A stretch of DNA of 64,000 nucleotides from Flavobacterium psychraerolatum (GCF_025960985.1 NZ_JAOQMX010000005.1:85330-149329), one strand, 5' to 3'. Numbered from the stretch's first letter, positions 28,249-38,048 are shown. Translations and numbers: made by a program. Notes: generated from the sequence alone by a model not told the origin.

Positions 28249-28279
28249 AAAAGGAACTCCATATTGAGTTCCTTTTTTT
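28249..28279 (+). terminator. Terminator after the acidic small protein gene
   Basis: Hairpin AAAGGAACTC / GAGTTCCTTT followed by T7, between the acidic protein gene and recQ. Confidence 0.8.
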
Positions 28280-28309
28280 ATATTACTACTATCTTTTTTA
28301 TTTTATTGA

Positions 28310-30424
28310 ATGATGACATCCACACTGCTACACGAAACGCTTAAAGATAATTTTGGTTTTGAAAAATTTAGACCTAATCAAGAAAAAATTATTAGTTCAA
28401 TCTTAACCGGAAAAGATGCTTTAGCAATTATGCCTACTGGTGGAGGGAAGTCAATTTGTTTTCAATTGCCTGCCTTATTATTTCCGGGTATTACTATCGT
28501 GATATCTCCTTTGATTGCTTTAATGAAAGATCAAGTAGATAGTTTGAAAGCCAACGGTATTGAAGCTTGCTACATCAACAGCAGTCAATCTAGCGGAGAA
28601 CAGCAAGAACATATTGAAAATATTTTAAATCAAAAAATAAAACTCGTATATGTAGCACCTGAAAGCTTGTCTTATTTAGAAAACACCTTTAATCAAGTTA
28701 CAGTAAGTCTAATTGCTATAGACGAAGCACACTGTATTTCGTCATGGGGACATGATTTTAGACCTGCCTATACCAATTTGGGATACCTAAAAAAACGCTT
28801 CCCTACCACTCCAATATTAGCATTAACTGCAACTGCTGACAAAGCAACCCGTGAAGATATAAGCAATCAATTAAACCTTTTAAATCCAGTGATTTCTATC
28901 TCTTCTTTCGATAGGAAAAACTTGAGTTTGGAAGTACGTCCCGCACTAGATAGAGTGAAACAAATTATTGATTTTATTGCTCAAAAACCTAATGAATGTG
29001 GTATTATTTATTGTCTAAGTCGAAAAACAACAGAAGAACTAGCTGAGAAATTGCAAAAAACAGGTGTCAATGCCAAAGCATACCATGCAGGATTAGACAA
29101 CAACACTAGAGCAAAAACTCAAGATGAATTTATTAATGATGATTGCCAAGTTGTTTGCGCAACAATCGCTTTTGGAATGGGAATTGACAAATCGAATGTA
29201 CGTTGGGTGATACATTATAATTTACCAAAGAATATCGAGGGGTATTACCAAGAAATTGGTCGTGCTGGTCGAGATGGATTACCCTCTGAAACGGTTTTAT
29301 TTGAAAGTTATGGTGATGTAATCCAGTTACAAAAATTTGCCTCACAAGGATTAAATTCCGAAGTACAGTTATCAAAATTAGAACGCATGAAACAGTATGC
29401 AGATGCTGTAAGTTGCCGTCGAAAGATACTTCTCTCCTATTTTGGAGAAATAGTAACCGAAAATTGTGGTAATTGTGATGTATGCAAAAATCCGCCTGCC
29501 TTTTTTGATGGAACTATTTTAGCACAAAAAGCACTTTCGGCTATCATTCGATTAAAAGAATCAGAAGCATTGCCTGTGATTGTTGATTTTTTGAGAGGTT
29601 CAAAGAATGCTCATATCCTAGAGAATCAATACCACAACTTGAAAACATACGGCGTAGGTACAGACGTTTCTTGGTACGATTGGAACCAATATATTATTCA
29701 ATTAATTAATCAAGGATATTGTGAGATTGCTTTTCACCTCAAAAACCAAATAAAACTGACACCATTAGCTCACGAAGTTTTATTTAATGGTGAAAAAGTA
29801 CAATTAACAACAATACAAAAAGAAATCGCCGAAAAAGCAACAGCTAAAGAATCAAGAGCTGCTAAACCTAAAAAAGATTCGTTATTCGAAATATTACGTA
29901 CCATACGGTATGAGATATCAAAAAAAGACAAGGTTCCAGCTTATGTCATTTTTAGTGATGCTGTATTGCGTGAGATAGAAACACATCGTCCAATGAGCGA
30001 AGAGGAACTTATTGCTATTGATGGAGTTGGAAAAGCCAAATTAGAAAAATATGGTACTATTTTCATTACTGCAGTAACTGATTTCCATAAAACAAAAGCA
30101 TTGCAACAAAAGAAAGTATCTAGCACATATAAAGAGACATTTGCCATGTTTCAAAGTGGTTTAAGTGTTGAAGTTATAGCAGAACAGCGTAATTTGGGGT
30201 TGGGAACCATCATGTCTCATATTGCAAAATTATATGAAGATGGCGCTGCTATTGATCTCTATCAATTTGTAAGTGCTGAAGATGTAGAAAAAATTGCTAA
30301 AGCAAAAATCACATTAGAAAGCCCAACGGCATTAAAACCTTATTTTGATCATTTTGAAGAGCAAATATCCTATGATAAAATACGTTTGAGTTTATCAATT
30401 CTTTCGAGAAAAGTTCTCCACTAA
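28310..30424 (+). CDS. recQ: RecQ-family ATP-dependent DNA helicase
   Basis: 704 aa 3'-5' superfamily 2 helicase acting in recombination and fork repair. Motif 0 (FGFEKFRPNQEKII), Walker A MPTGGGKS (about 40-47), DEAHCISSWGHDFRP (about 139), the zinc-binding CRRKILLSYFGE...CGNCDVC cluster (about 365-395), an HRDC domain (about 520-600) and a C-terminal winged-helix-like region are present. The length is typical of Bacteroidota RecQ. A second ATG follows immediately (ATGATG), so the start is uncertain by one codon. A hairpin terminator separates it from the upstream gene. Confidence 0.96.
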   Translation: MMTSTLLHETLKDNFGFEKFRPNQEKIISSILTGKDALAIMPTGGGKSICFQLPALLFPGITIVISPLIALMKDQVDSLKANGIEACYINSSQSSGEQQEHIENILNQKIKLVYVAPESLSYLENTFNQVTVSLIAIDEAHCISSWGHDFRPAYTNLGYLKKRFPTTPILALTATADKATREDISNQLNLLNPVISISSFDRKNLSLEVRPALDRVKQIIDFIAQKPNECGIIYCLSRKTTEELAEKLQKTGVNAKAYHAGLDNNTRAKTQDEFINDDCQVVCATIAFGMGIDKSNVRWVIHYNLPKNIEGYYQEIGRAGRDGLPSETVLFESYGDVIQLQKFASQGLNSEVQLSKLERMKQYADAVSCRRKILLSYFGEIVTENCGNCDVCKNPPAFFDGTILAQKALSAIIRLKESEALPVIVDFLRGSKNAHILENQYHNLKTYGVGTDVSWYDWNQYIIQLINQGYCEIAFHLKNQIKLTPLAHEVLFNGEKVQLTTIQKEIAEKATAKESRAAKPKKDSLFEILRTIRYEISKKDKVPAYVIFSDAVLREIETHRPMSEEELIAIDGVGKAKLEKYGTIFITAVTDFHKTKALQQKKVSSTYKETFAMFQSGLSVEVIAEQRNLGLGTIMSHIAKLYEDGAAIDLYQFVSAEDVEKIAKAKITLESPTALKPYFDHFEEQISYDKIRLSLSILSRKVLH

Positions 30425-30465
30425 GTAATTATTACAATTTTCCAGTAAAGTACCTATAGAAAATA

Positions 30466-30510
30466 AAAAGGTCTAGTGCCATACTAAAAACACTAGACCT
30501 TAAAAAAAAA
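30466..30510. terminator. Bidirectional terminator, recQ / TonB receptor
   Basis: Hairpin AAGGTCTAGTG / CACTAGACCTT with A/T-runs, between convergent genes. Confidence 0.85.
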
Positions 30511-30527
30511 CAAACAAAAATCTATCT

Positions 30528-32741
30528 CTAAAATTTATAACTAATTTTCCCTTTCATATAAAAGGGTGTTCCAGGTGTAAAATGAATTTCATCAACACTA
30601 CTGGTTTCATTTTGTAATCTTGTTTCGGTTGCAAATTGTGTTTCATTCCACGCAGTATTCAAAATATTTTGAACAGCCAAACCTAAAGTCACATTATTAA
30701 CTTCATAATTAATATTGCAATCTATAATACCATAACCTTTGGCAACAATAGAATTATCTTCGTTTGCAGGACGACTTTTTAAATGACGATAATGTACACC
30801 TCCAGAAAAGCCATCCCATTTTTGAAAACTTAAACCTCCTGTAGCAGTAAAATCGGGCGCAAGCGGAATATAGTTTTGTCCAGATGGTTCATCTCTACTT
30901 CTGGCATGGGTATAGGTAAGATCCGTATCCAAAAATAAGTAGTCATTAATTTGATAACGAATTCCCAAATCTGCCCCCATACGTTTTGTTCTTCCACTAG
31001 GCTCGATCACACCTGCATCACCTACATAAACAAATTCTTGTTGCAAGTACAATGCCCACAATGCAGTATTTACTAGTATTTTTGGACTCGCTTTAAAAAT
31101 TGAACCAAAATCAAATCCAAATGAGGTGGGCAGAATTTCTTTTCCATTATTTTCTACTACGACCCTAGCATCATTTGAATGAAAACCAAAACCAGTCTTT
31201 AAAAAGAATTGTAAACTGTTATTTTGAGTATAAATAAAATTTAATTTTGGTGACACTTTGAATTCCGTTTCCGATTGTGTAGCATAAGTTGCTGCTAGTT
31301 TATCTTGGTAATTAAACTTAAAATAATCAAACCGAACTGCAGGATTAATCATCCATTTTCCATGTCTAAATTCGGCATTATAATAATTAAAACCATTAAA
31401 CTCTTCAATATCTCCTAGTTTTACAGGATTGATAAGTGTTGTTCTACCTTTGGTATGTGATAATTCTGTATCAGTAGTAGCATCTGATCTAAAGCCTGCT
31501 CCAACTTGCAACAAAACATTCCAATCATCCAATTTTAGTTTTTTGTTCCATTCAGAATTCATACCATATAAGGAGCGGTTTTCTTTTTGTTTGATTTGGT
31601 CACCATTGATGGGATCGTATAGAAAAAAAGTAAAATTTGAATACAATTCAAAATCATATTTAGAATAATAAAGATTTGCTTTTACAAACGTATTTTCATC
31701 AATCGATTTTACCAACGCACCATTTATATTGGTACGTGCTGTATTTCCCCCTTCGGTATTGTCTACAGATCCAAATCTAGAAATCAATCCTTGATCAACC
31801 AAACGTTGCGGGATTTGTCCTGATGCATCCCAACGGCTAGAAAAACGAGATGCTGTTAATGTAAACTTGCTATTCTCATCAATCAAAGTGGTGTATCTTC
31901 CTAATAGATTCACACGATTAAAATTTTGTGGACTATCAAAAGGACCATCAGTCAATATATATTCAGTAGCGATATAAGCGGATTGCTTTTTCTGATTTCC
32001 CAAAAGGTTGAACATTCCAATCAATCTTTGTGTATTGAATTGTCCTACTTCTAAACTTATCATACTTTTATCTAATTTTTCTTTGGTTTGAAAAGCTACG
32101 TAACCAGCAGTGGCAAAATCACCTTTATCTGCATAATAAGACCCTTTTCCAAAATCTAGTTTTTCAACCGTCTCTGGTATTACAAAATGTAAATCGGCAT
32201 ATCCTTGGCCATGAGCATGCGAAACCATATTTACAGGAATTCCATCGACAGAAATCGCCAAATCTGTTCCATGGTCTATATCAAAGCCTCTCAAGAAAAT
32301 TTGCTCTGCTTTACCACCTCCAGCGTGTTGTCCTATAAATAATCCAGGAACTTTTCGTAATATTTCTTGGGACGAATTTACAGGAGCCGTCTGCAAATCA
32401 ATTTTCGAAATTACATTCATTGCAGATATAGTTGGCTGAATAATAATTTCGTCCAATTTGAAAATAGCATCCTCCAAAACGATTCTGTTTTCACCTGATT
32501 GTACTACATAATCTAGCTTTTTGTATCCAAAAGCATTTATTTTCAAGGTGCTACCTATTTCAGTATTTTGAATACTAAAGAGTCCTAATTCATTACTATG
32601 GGCATGCGTACTAGAAGCAGTGTTCACCACATTAGCATTTTCTATTGTATTTCCTAGACCATCAACCACAACACCACTACTCTTTTGAGCTGTAACGATT
32701 AAGGATAGGTGAATAAAAAGGAGTATAAATAGTATTCTCAT
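30528..32741 (-). CDS. TonB-dependent outer-membrane receptor
   Basis: About 737 aa from the internal ATG at 32741 (MRILFILLFIHLSLIVTAQ, a signal peptide). The open frame reaches 32771 and would overlap the upstream TPR gene by 26 bp, so I prefer the internal start 4 bp after that stop. Order: a CarboxypepD_reg-like domain, a plug with KVPGLFIGQHAGGGKAEQIF and DIDHGTDLAISVDGIPVN, then a 22-strand-type barrel ending in a terminal aromatic residue (KISYKF). The ligand is unknown. The plug-edge segment MVSHAHGQGYADLHF is His-rich. It is probably co-transcribed with the TPR lipoprotein gene. Confidence 0.92.
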   Translation of the reverse strand: MRILFILLFIHLSLIVTAQKSSGVVVDGLGNTIENANVVNTASSTHAHSNELGLFSIQNTEIGSTLKINAFGYKKLDYVVQSGENRIVLEDAIFKLDEIIIQPTISAMNVISKIDLQTAPVNSSQEILRKVPGLFIGQHAGGGKAEQIFLRGFDIDHGTDLAISVDGIPVNMVSHAHGQGYADLHFVIPETVEKLDFGKGSYYADKGDFATAGYVAFQTKEKLDKSMISLEVGQFNTQRLIGMFNLLGNQKKQSAYIATEYILTDGPFDSPQNFNRVNLLGRYTTLIDENSKFTLTASRFSSRWDASGQIPQRLVDQGLISRFGSVDNTEGGNTARTNINGALVKSIDENTFVKANLYYSKYDFELYSNFTFFLYDPINGDQIKQKENRSLYGMNSEWNKKLKLDDWNVLLQVGAGFRSDATTDTELSHTKGRTTLINPVKLGDIEEFNGFNYYNAEFRHGKWMINPAVRFDYFKFNYQDKLAATYATQSETEFKVSPKLNFIYTQNNSLQFFLKTGFGFHSNDARVVVENNGKEILPTSFGFDFGSIFKASPKILVNTALWALYLQQEFVYVGDAGVIEPSGRTKRMGADLGIRYQINDYLFLDTDLTYTHARSRDEPSGQNYIPLAPDFTATGGLSFQKWDGFSGGVHYRHLKSRPANEDNSIVAKGYGIIDCNINYEVNNVTLGLAVQNILNTAWNETQFATETRLQNETSSVDEIHFTPGTPFYMKGKISYKF

Positions 32742-32745
32742 AACA

Positions 32746-34041
32746 TTATAAGTTTTCAATTTTTTGAGCAAAACTAGGTCCTAATTCATAAATACTAGTA
32801 CTTAATTCTTTTTTTAATGGTATAACTTTATCAATTTCATTATTGGCTTTGTAAATCATCGCCAAATGATATTGAATATGAGGTTCATGTGATTTTCCTA
32901 CTACTTTTTCGTTTGCAATAGCCAATGCTTTTTTTGCATCTCCTGTGTTCAAGTACGACCATGCCAACAAATCATAAGAATCCGGCGTTGGTCGATGATC
33001 TACTTCTACTTTTGCTATTTCTAGTGCTTTGGTAGCCGTTATTTTCTCATCAGCATATATCAAGGTATTGTATTTGTTGTACATTGCACCGTAATTATTT
33101 TTTGCCAATAAGTCAAAATATGCTATTTTATAATTTTTAGCTTCATCTTGCTTGCCTTCAAAAGAACTTATATCAGATTTTAGTAATAAAAAATCAGGTG
33201 TAGAATGTGTACGCTCAATAGTTTCAATAATTCGTTTGGCTTCTTGAGTATTTCTCTCGTGAGAAAAAACAATCCAAGCAATCCCCTTCAATGCATACGT
33301 ATAGTTTGGATCAATAGATAAGGTTTTCAAATAACTATCATACGAGTCTTGAACCCTCCCAGCATGACCATAAAAATCACCTAAGTTGGAATACGACCAA
33401 ATTTTCAATGTTTTATTATCTTCTTTTTCTGCAATTGTTCTTGCTTTTTCCATAAAAGTGATGGCAGTATCTAGATCTCCTTTGTGATCATTCCACTTTG
33501 CCAATCTTATTAGGTAATCATAATCATTCATATCTTTTATCGCTTCCAAATTTTTCAAAGCGATATCATAATTGCCTAATTCCATTTGAACATCAAATAA
33601 TAATTTCTGAGATTCTGCCTTACCTTCACCAATTACCAAAGCTTTATCGGCCAAGACCAAAGCTTCTTTAAAGCGATGCTGTGAAATATAATTTCGTGCC
33701 AAAGAACGCAAGGTTCCTACTTTGCTATAATCACTAGCTTTGTTTGATTTCGATAGTAATTCATCGGCTTTATAAAGATCTTTGATTTCTCCAGTGTATT
33801 GAAATAAAGTTGAATACTTGGCTGCAATAATTCCCAAATACGATTTTTGTACCGTATCAGATTGGTATTTTGCTTCCCAAAATTTGATTTCTTCCAAGGT
33901 AAAATTCAATCCTTTATTTTCCTTAATATCCAAAAAGGCTTGATAATCTTTGGGATTTGTAATTTGTTTTTCAGTATGTTCACAAGACACTAGTACTAAC
34001 AAACCTAAGGTTGCCACTAGTAAAGTTTTTATCGTTTTCAT
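32746..34041 (-). CDS. TPR-repeat lipoprotein
   Basis: 431 aa. The signal peptide MKTIKTLLVATLGLLVLVSC ends in a lipobox Cys (about residue 20). About eight helical TPR-like repeats follow (for example LAKWNDHKGDLDTAITFMEKA and YSNLGDFYGHAGRVQDSYDS). Predicted to be membrane-anchored facing the periplasm or cell surface and to act by protein-protein contacts. It lies between the DUF4331 pair and the TonB receptor, and its stop is directly before the receptor start. It is likely an accessory part of the same uptake or surface system. A hairpin upstream may partly insulate it from the DUF4331 genes. Confidence 0.88.
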   Translation of the reverse strand: MKTIKTLLVATLGLLVLVSCEHTEKQITNPKDYQAFLDIKENKGLNFTLEEIKFWEAKYQSDTVQKSYLGIIAAKYSTLFQYTGEIKDLYKADELLSKSNKASDYSKVGTLRSLARNYISQHRFKEALVLADKALVIGEGKAESQKLLFDVQMELGNYDIALKNLEAIKDMNDYDYLIRLAKWNDHKGDLDTAITFMEKARTIAEKEDNKTLKIWSYSNLGDFYGHAGRVQDSYDSYLKTLSIDPNYTYALKGIAWIVFSHERNTQEAKRIIETIERTHSTPDFLLLKSDISSFEGKQDEAKNYKIAYFDLLAKNNYGAMYNKYNTLIYADEKITATKALEIAKVEVDHRPTPDSYDLLAWSYLNTGDAKKALAIANEKVVGKSHEPHIQYHLAMIYKANNEIDKVIPLKKELSTSIYELGPSFAQKIENL

Positions 34042-34080
34042 AATTTTTAGTATGTATATGAATTTGTTTGTTTTTAAACA

Positions 34081-34122
34081 AAAAAACAGAGTGCTTCCTA
34101 ATCTGTCAACACTCTGTTTTTT
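34081..34122 (-). terminator. Terminator or attenuating hairpin after the DUF4331 C-half gene
   Basis: Hairpin AAAACAGAGTG / CACTCTGTTTT with flanking A/T-runs, between the DUF4331 C-half stop and the TPR lipoprotein start. Confidence 0.7.
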
Positions 34123-34146
34123 ATTGAAATATAATAGAAATTTTAA

Positions 34147-34701
34147 TTACCAGGCCGTCGCTAAATAAGGGAAAGCTACAGTGAAATCTTTATCATTTTT
34201 ATTTACATTATCCTTTGTTAATCCAGGATTTGATCCTCCAGTTGGACCACCAAAGATTAACAACAATTCTGTATCAATTACATCATCACCCAAAGCTCTA
34301 CCAGTCAAAACGTTTGTACCGTCAAAGAAAGTAGTTGTTTTTGTTGTCGAAACACCCAACACATCTGTTGCTAGTACCCCTGTAAAAGCATCTGCATCAA
34401 GTTTTAAAGCATTGGTTGTATAACTACCATTTAAAGCTAAAAGTCTTGTTTTAAAAACTGATTGGTATTTCGCACCCATTTCAGAGGGTATTGTAGCATT
34501 AAAATCATCTTTAGGTTGGCCAGAGGCAACAAAAACAGTATTTATTGCAGGGCGTCCCATTTGATCTTGTTGTACATACGTACCCGAAAAATCTAATGAT
34601 GTTACGGCAGTATCGTTATTATCATTGTCATTACAGCTCACAGCTGCCATTGCACCTACTAGTACAACTGTTATCAACTTTATATTTTTTAGTGTTCTCA
34701 T
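34147..34701 (-). CDS. Lipoprotein corresponding to the C-terminal half of DUF4331
   Basis: 184 aa with its own lipoprotein signal (MRTLKNIKLITVVLVGAMAAVSC). The mature part matches the second half of DUF4331 proteins: MGRPAINTVFV, KDDFNAT, and the end block GRALGDDVIDTELLLIFGG ... FPYLATAW. The first half of the family is encoded separately just upstream (34772-35422). Both frames are clean and each has its own export signal, so this looks like a true split rather than a fresh frameshift. Function unknown. Confidence 0.8.
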   Translation of the reverse strand: MRTLKNIKLITVVLVGAMAAVSCNDNDNNDTAVTSLDFSGTYVQQDQMGRPAINTVFVASGQPKDDFNATIPSEMGAKYQSVFKTRLLALNGSYTTNALKLDADAFTGVLATDVLGVSTTKTTTFFDGTNVLTGRALGDDVIDTELLLIFGGPTGGSNPGLTKDNVNKNDKDFTVAFPYLATAW

Positions 34702-34771
34702 GATATTTTATTTTTGAATTGTATTTGACTTCTATGATTTTAGAAATCTTAATTTTTTGACTTAACTACGT

Positions 34772-35422
34772 TTATTGTTTTTTCTTAGTTTCAACCCAAG
34801 TATTCAAACTTGCAGCAGTTCCTAATTTTGCTTTTGGAACTTCAATCACCACCGATAACACATTTGTTCCAGCAAATGTATCTACACCCGTAGTTTTAAA
34901 CCCTGTCGCTTTTCCAGCCAAAACATCTTGGTATTGACCCAAATCAAAGAAAAAAGGATCATCTCTCGGTCCAGCAAAAAACTTCATTCCATTTTCGGTA
35001 GATGTGATCGCTGTAGCTCCATATTTTGAGATTTCAACACTACCACTTGCTTTACTTACATCAATCATACTCGTTTTTCCTGTAACTGATGGAGCATAAG
35101 GTCCAAAGAAATACATTTTACTACCTTTGCGAATCGCTTGGATCACCAAATCCTCTTTGTTATCACCAGTATTGTCGATGTTAACCTCTATCATCATATT
35201 CTCATTAAAAGCTGCTGCTCCTGTAGCATTTGGACTCAAAAGACCTTGTGTATTTACTGCAAACACCATATTGTTTGTGTCTTGTCCCTGAAAAGCATAA
35301 AAATCAGTAATATCAGCTGCATTACCAGTTACAGATGGAGCATCAATGTGATCGGCCGCTACTAAGGTTAAACCTGTTATCGCTACTAGCGACATTCCTA
35401 AAATCATTTTTGACTTTTTCAT
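34772..35422 (-). CDS. Exported protein corresponding to the N-terminal half of DUF4331
   Basis: 216 aa with a Sec-type signal peptide (MKKSKMILGMSLVAITGLTLVAA) and a mature N-terminus ADHIDAPSVTGNAADITDFYAF, the signature start of DUF4331. GPRDDPFFFDLGQY lies near residue 155. It ends soon after VLSVVIEVPKAKLG, where full-length family members continue into the half found in the next gene. There is no lipobox, unlike its partner. It is first of a four-gene minus-strand series with the C-half, the TPR lipoprotein and the TonB receptor. Function is unknown; a secreted complex formed by the two halves is plausible. Confidence 0.85.
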   Translation of the reverse strand: MKKSKMILGMSLVAITGLTLVAADHIDAPSVTGNAADITDFYAFQGQDTNNMVFAVNTQGLLSPNATGAAAFNENMMIEVNIDNTGDNKEDLVIQAIRKGSKMYFFGPYAPSVTGKTSMIDVSKASGSVEISKYGATAITSTENGMKFFAGPRDDPFFFDLGQYQDVLAGKATGFKTTGVDTFAGTNVLSVVIEVPKAKLGTAASLNTWVETKKKQ

Positions 35423-36169
35423 TGTATAAAATTTTAATGGTTATAATAAGATTTACGTGAGAACTCTAATTATAGTTTTAAAAAAAGTTAAAAAAAACAA
35501 AAAATAAAATCACCATACTGAATATCAACAATTTAAAATCAAAATATTTAAATATATAATTTAACATTATTAAGAAATAAAACTAATTATTCATTTAAAC
35601 TGAGTAAAAAATTTTAGGTTATCAAAAAGATTTAAAGTTTATCTATGCAAAAATCATTAGCTACAAGATGCTTATCTAAACATAGTGATGGATTAATTTG
35701 TTAAACTATAAGTATTTTTGTTGTTTTTACTTCAGCATAAAAAGTGTATCGCTTCTAACTATAAGTCGATCGGTATCAAACGAGGAGGATAAGTTTTGAT
35801 TCAAAAAACGAATAAGTTAAAACTTAAGCAAAAGCTTGGTTTTATACTATAGGGGATTGAAAATGATAAATAATGCTTAACTACAATACATAATATTTTA
35901 TTAGACTTAAAAATAATAATAAAACTAATTTTGAATGCTTAATTCTCAACAAGGAATGGCTCCTCTTTCTACTTCTGTTATTATGAGTTAAACATGATTA
36001 GAAATTGCAGAATGAATAGATTATACTTTATAATAGTCAATTTTATTTAAAACCATTGGCGATAAACAATATATCACTGTATTAGGGTAATAATTGTCTT
36101 TTGCTCTCAATAGTCGTTGCGGAAAAAGTTTGTAAATAACACTCTAGTATTCTTTTGAACATAGTGCAC

Positions 36170-36283
36170 GCATGAGGGATGGGAGCGGCATCCTTTTTTG
36201 ATTTTTTTTCAAAATCAAAAAAGATACAGTGTACAGCCCGACGCAAACCGCAACGATAGTGGAGGATTGCGGCATGCCCAAAG
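36170..36283 (-). repeat. Dispersed hairpin repeat, copy A
   Basis: On the minus strand it begins TTTGGGCATGCC, has GTCGGGCTGTACACTGTATC in the middle, a large internal inverted repeat (CTTTTTTGATTTT / AAAATCAAAAAAG), and ends ATCCCTCATGC. The same end motifs recur at four other places in this window. Confidence 0.75.
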
Positions 36284-36300
36284 AATTTTTATCTAAAAAA

Positions 36301-36343
36301 AAAAGGTATTCAAGACGGGTTAATGTCTTGAATACCTTTTTAT
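36301..36343 (-). terminator. Terminator of the sulfatase gene
   Basis: Hairpin AAAAGGTATTCAAGAC / GTCTTGAATACCTTTT directly after the sulfatase stop. Confidence 0.85.
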
Positions 36344-36361
36344 ATTTATTGCAAAAAGTGT

Positions 36362-37846
36362 TTATTTTGCATTTTTCTCATCCCATTCTATAGGTGACAT
36401 TCTAAGTTTTTCAACTTCAAATGTATCATCAAAATTGGGTAACTGACCCGATTTCCAATACTCTGCATCTTTCTGAGAGTAATACCATAATGGTTTAACG
36501 TGTGTTTTAGTCCAATTTTTAGTTTCGGTAATCATTTCTTGTACACGGTCTGGGAATTGACCAGCCATATCATGGTGTTCGCCGATATCTTTAGTAATAT
36601 TGAACAATTGCCAAGGCTCGTTGGCCATACGCACCAATTTCCAATCTTCTTTTCTAGCAGCAACATCAGTATATCCTTCACGGTAACGGTATGCATAGAT
36701 CATTTCGTCTTTGTGAGGACTTGTATTGGCAGCTAAATCGGCCCAAATATTTTTTCCGCTTACTTTCTTACCTTTAGGCAAATTAGTTTTAGCAAGATGT
36801 GCAAAAGTTGGGTATAAATCCAAAGCCGAAACAGGATGATCAAAACGAACTCCAGCAGCTACTTTGTTTGGCCAATGCCAGAACATTGGTACTCGGAAAC
36901 CACCTTCAAAAGTATCTCCTTTCGTCCCTTTCAACGGATAATTATTGGCTCCGTGGTCAAAATTACCACCATTATCACTCAAAAACACGATCAATGTATT
37001 CTCGTATTGTTTTGTTTCTTTCAAGCTTTTTACAATCTCACCCACTCCTCTATCTACAGCATATACCATAGCCGCATAGGTTTGACGGTCTTTGTCTTTG
37101 ATATTAGCAAAAACTTTCATGTCTTCTGCTTTTGCTTCCAAAGGCACGTGAGGTGCATTGTAGGCTAAGTACATAAAGAATGGTTTTTTCTTCTTATTCG
37201 ATTCTTTAATTACACGAATTGCTTCTCTAGAAAAAGCATCTGTGATGTACTCTGTCTCAACGACTTCCTTTGTATTATGCAACAAAGGGGTGAAATAAAC
37301 GTTGATAGGGTATGCACCTGCTTTCTTCTGTTTTTCGTAATAAGGTTGAAAAAGGTTTGGAAAATATTTATGTCCACCTCCTAAGAAACCAAAAAAGTCA
37401 TCAAATCCACGTTTGTTCGGTTGAAATTGGGTATTATCACCCAAATGCCATTTTCCGATGCATGAAGTATAATAACCTGCATCGTGCATCATGTTACTCA
37501 TATACGTTTCCTCTACTGGTACTCCGCTAGTAGTAGCTCTACCATCGTCACGCAAATTATAAGGTGTACCAATTTCTGATGGATAACGTCCCGTAAGTAA
37601 GGCTGCTCTACTTGGTCCACAAAAAGTATGCGCTACATAAGCCGATGTCATAATCGTACCTTCCTTGGCTAATTTATCCAACTCAGGTGTAACGATGTCT
37701 GGAGACCCATTAAAACCAACGTCGGCATAACCTAAATCGTCACACAAAATGACCAAAATATTGGGTTTTGAAGCTGGTTTTACCTGCGCACTACATCCCG
37801 TAGCAAACAAGACTATTAATCCCCCTAAAGCAAATTTAATTTTCAT
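36362..37846 (-). CDS. Type I sulfatase, lipoprotein
   Basis: 494 aa. The lipoprotein signal MKIKFALGGLIVLFATGC has its Cys at about 18. Sulfatase features: ILCDDLGYADVGF (metal Asp pair, about 33), HTFCGPSRAALLTGR with the Cys that is converted to formylglycine (C-x-P-S-R, about residue 77), SCIGKWHLGD, and VFLSDNGG with distal metal ligands. It is predicted to remove sulfate esters from polysaccharides or aryl sulfates outside the cytoplasm. It stands alone; no glycan-uptake pair is adjacent, but another sulfatase and a fucosidase lie at 61-64 kb. The substrate is unknown. Confidence 0.94.
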   Translation of the reverse strand: MKIKFALGGLIVLFATGCSAQVKPASKPNILVILCDDLGYADVGFNGSPDIVTPELDKLAKEGTIMTSAYVAHTFCGPSRAALLTGRYPSEIGTPYNLRDDGRATTSGVPVEETYMSNMMHDAGYYTSCIGKWHLGDNTQFQPNKRGFDDFFGFLGGGHKYFPNLFQPYYEKQKKAGAYPINVYFTPLLHNTKEVVETEYITDAFSREAIRVIKESNKKKKPFFMYLAYNAPHVPLEAKAEDMKVFANIKDKDRQTYAAMVYAVDRGVGEIVKSLKETKQYENTLIVFLSDNGGNFDHGANNYPLKGTKGDTFEGGFRVPMFWHWPNKVAAGVRFDHPVSALDLYPTFAHLAKTNLPKGKKVSGKNIWADLAANTSPHKDEMIYAYRYREGYTDVAARKEDWKLVRMANEPWQLFNITKDIGEHHDMAGQFPDRVQEMITETKNWTKTHVKPLWYYSQKDAEYWKSGQLPNFDDTFEVEKLRMSPIEWDEKNAK

Positions 37847-37983
37847 TTATTTTTCTTTTGTATTAAACGATATTCTTGGGCAAATTTATTTTCAAAAAAA
37901 ATTAATAGTCCCTTCACAAAGTAACGACCAAAAATAGCTATTTACTATGCAAATATTACCTTTAACTTATCTCATATTAACTC

Positions 37984-38020
37984 AAAGTTAATTAAAGTTA
38001 ATTAAAGTTAATTAAAGTTA
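37984..38020. repeat. Short tandem repeat, 10-bp unit
   Basis: The unit AAAGTTAATT is repeated about 3.7 times without mismatch, in the gap between the divergent sulfatase and SGNH-hydrolase genes. Confidence 0.85.
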
Positions 38021-38048
38021 CGAAATGTATATTAATTCAAGTATTCTA

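Larger units (their letters stand above)
35423..36361. other. Long intergenic region between DUF4331 gene and sulfatase gene
   Basis: About 940 bp. I find no convincing gene in 35423-36160; frames are short and broken. It ends with a copy of the dispersed hairpin repeat (36170-36283) and the sulfatase terminator (36301-36343). Confidence 0.6.

Noticed and set aside
35423..36160. Possible lost gene in the long gap before the sulfatase
   Set aside because: Frames are short with many stops on both strands and nothing recognisable in translation.
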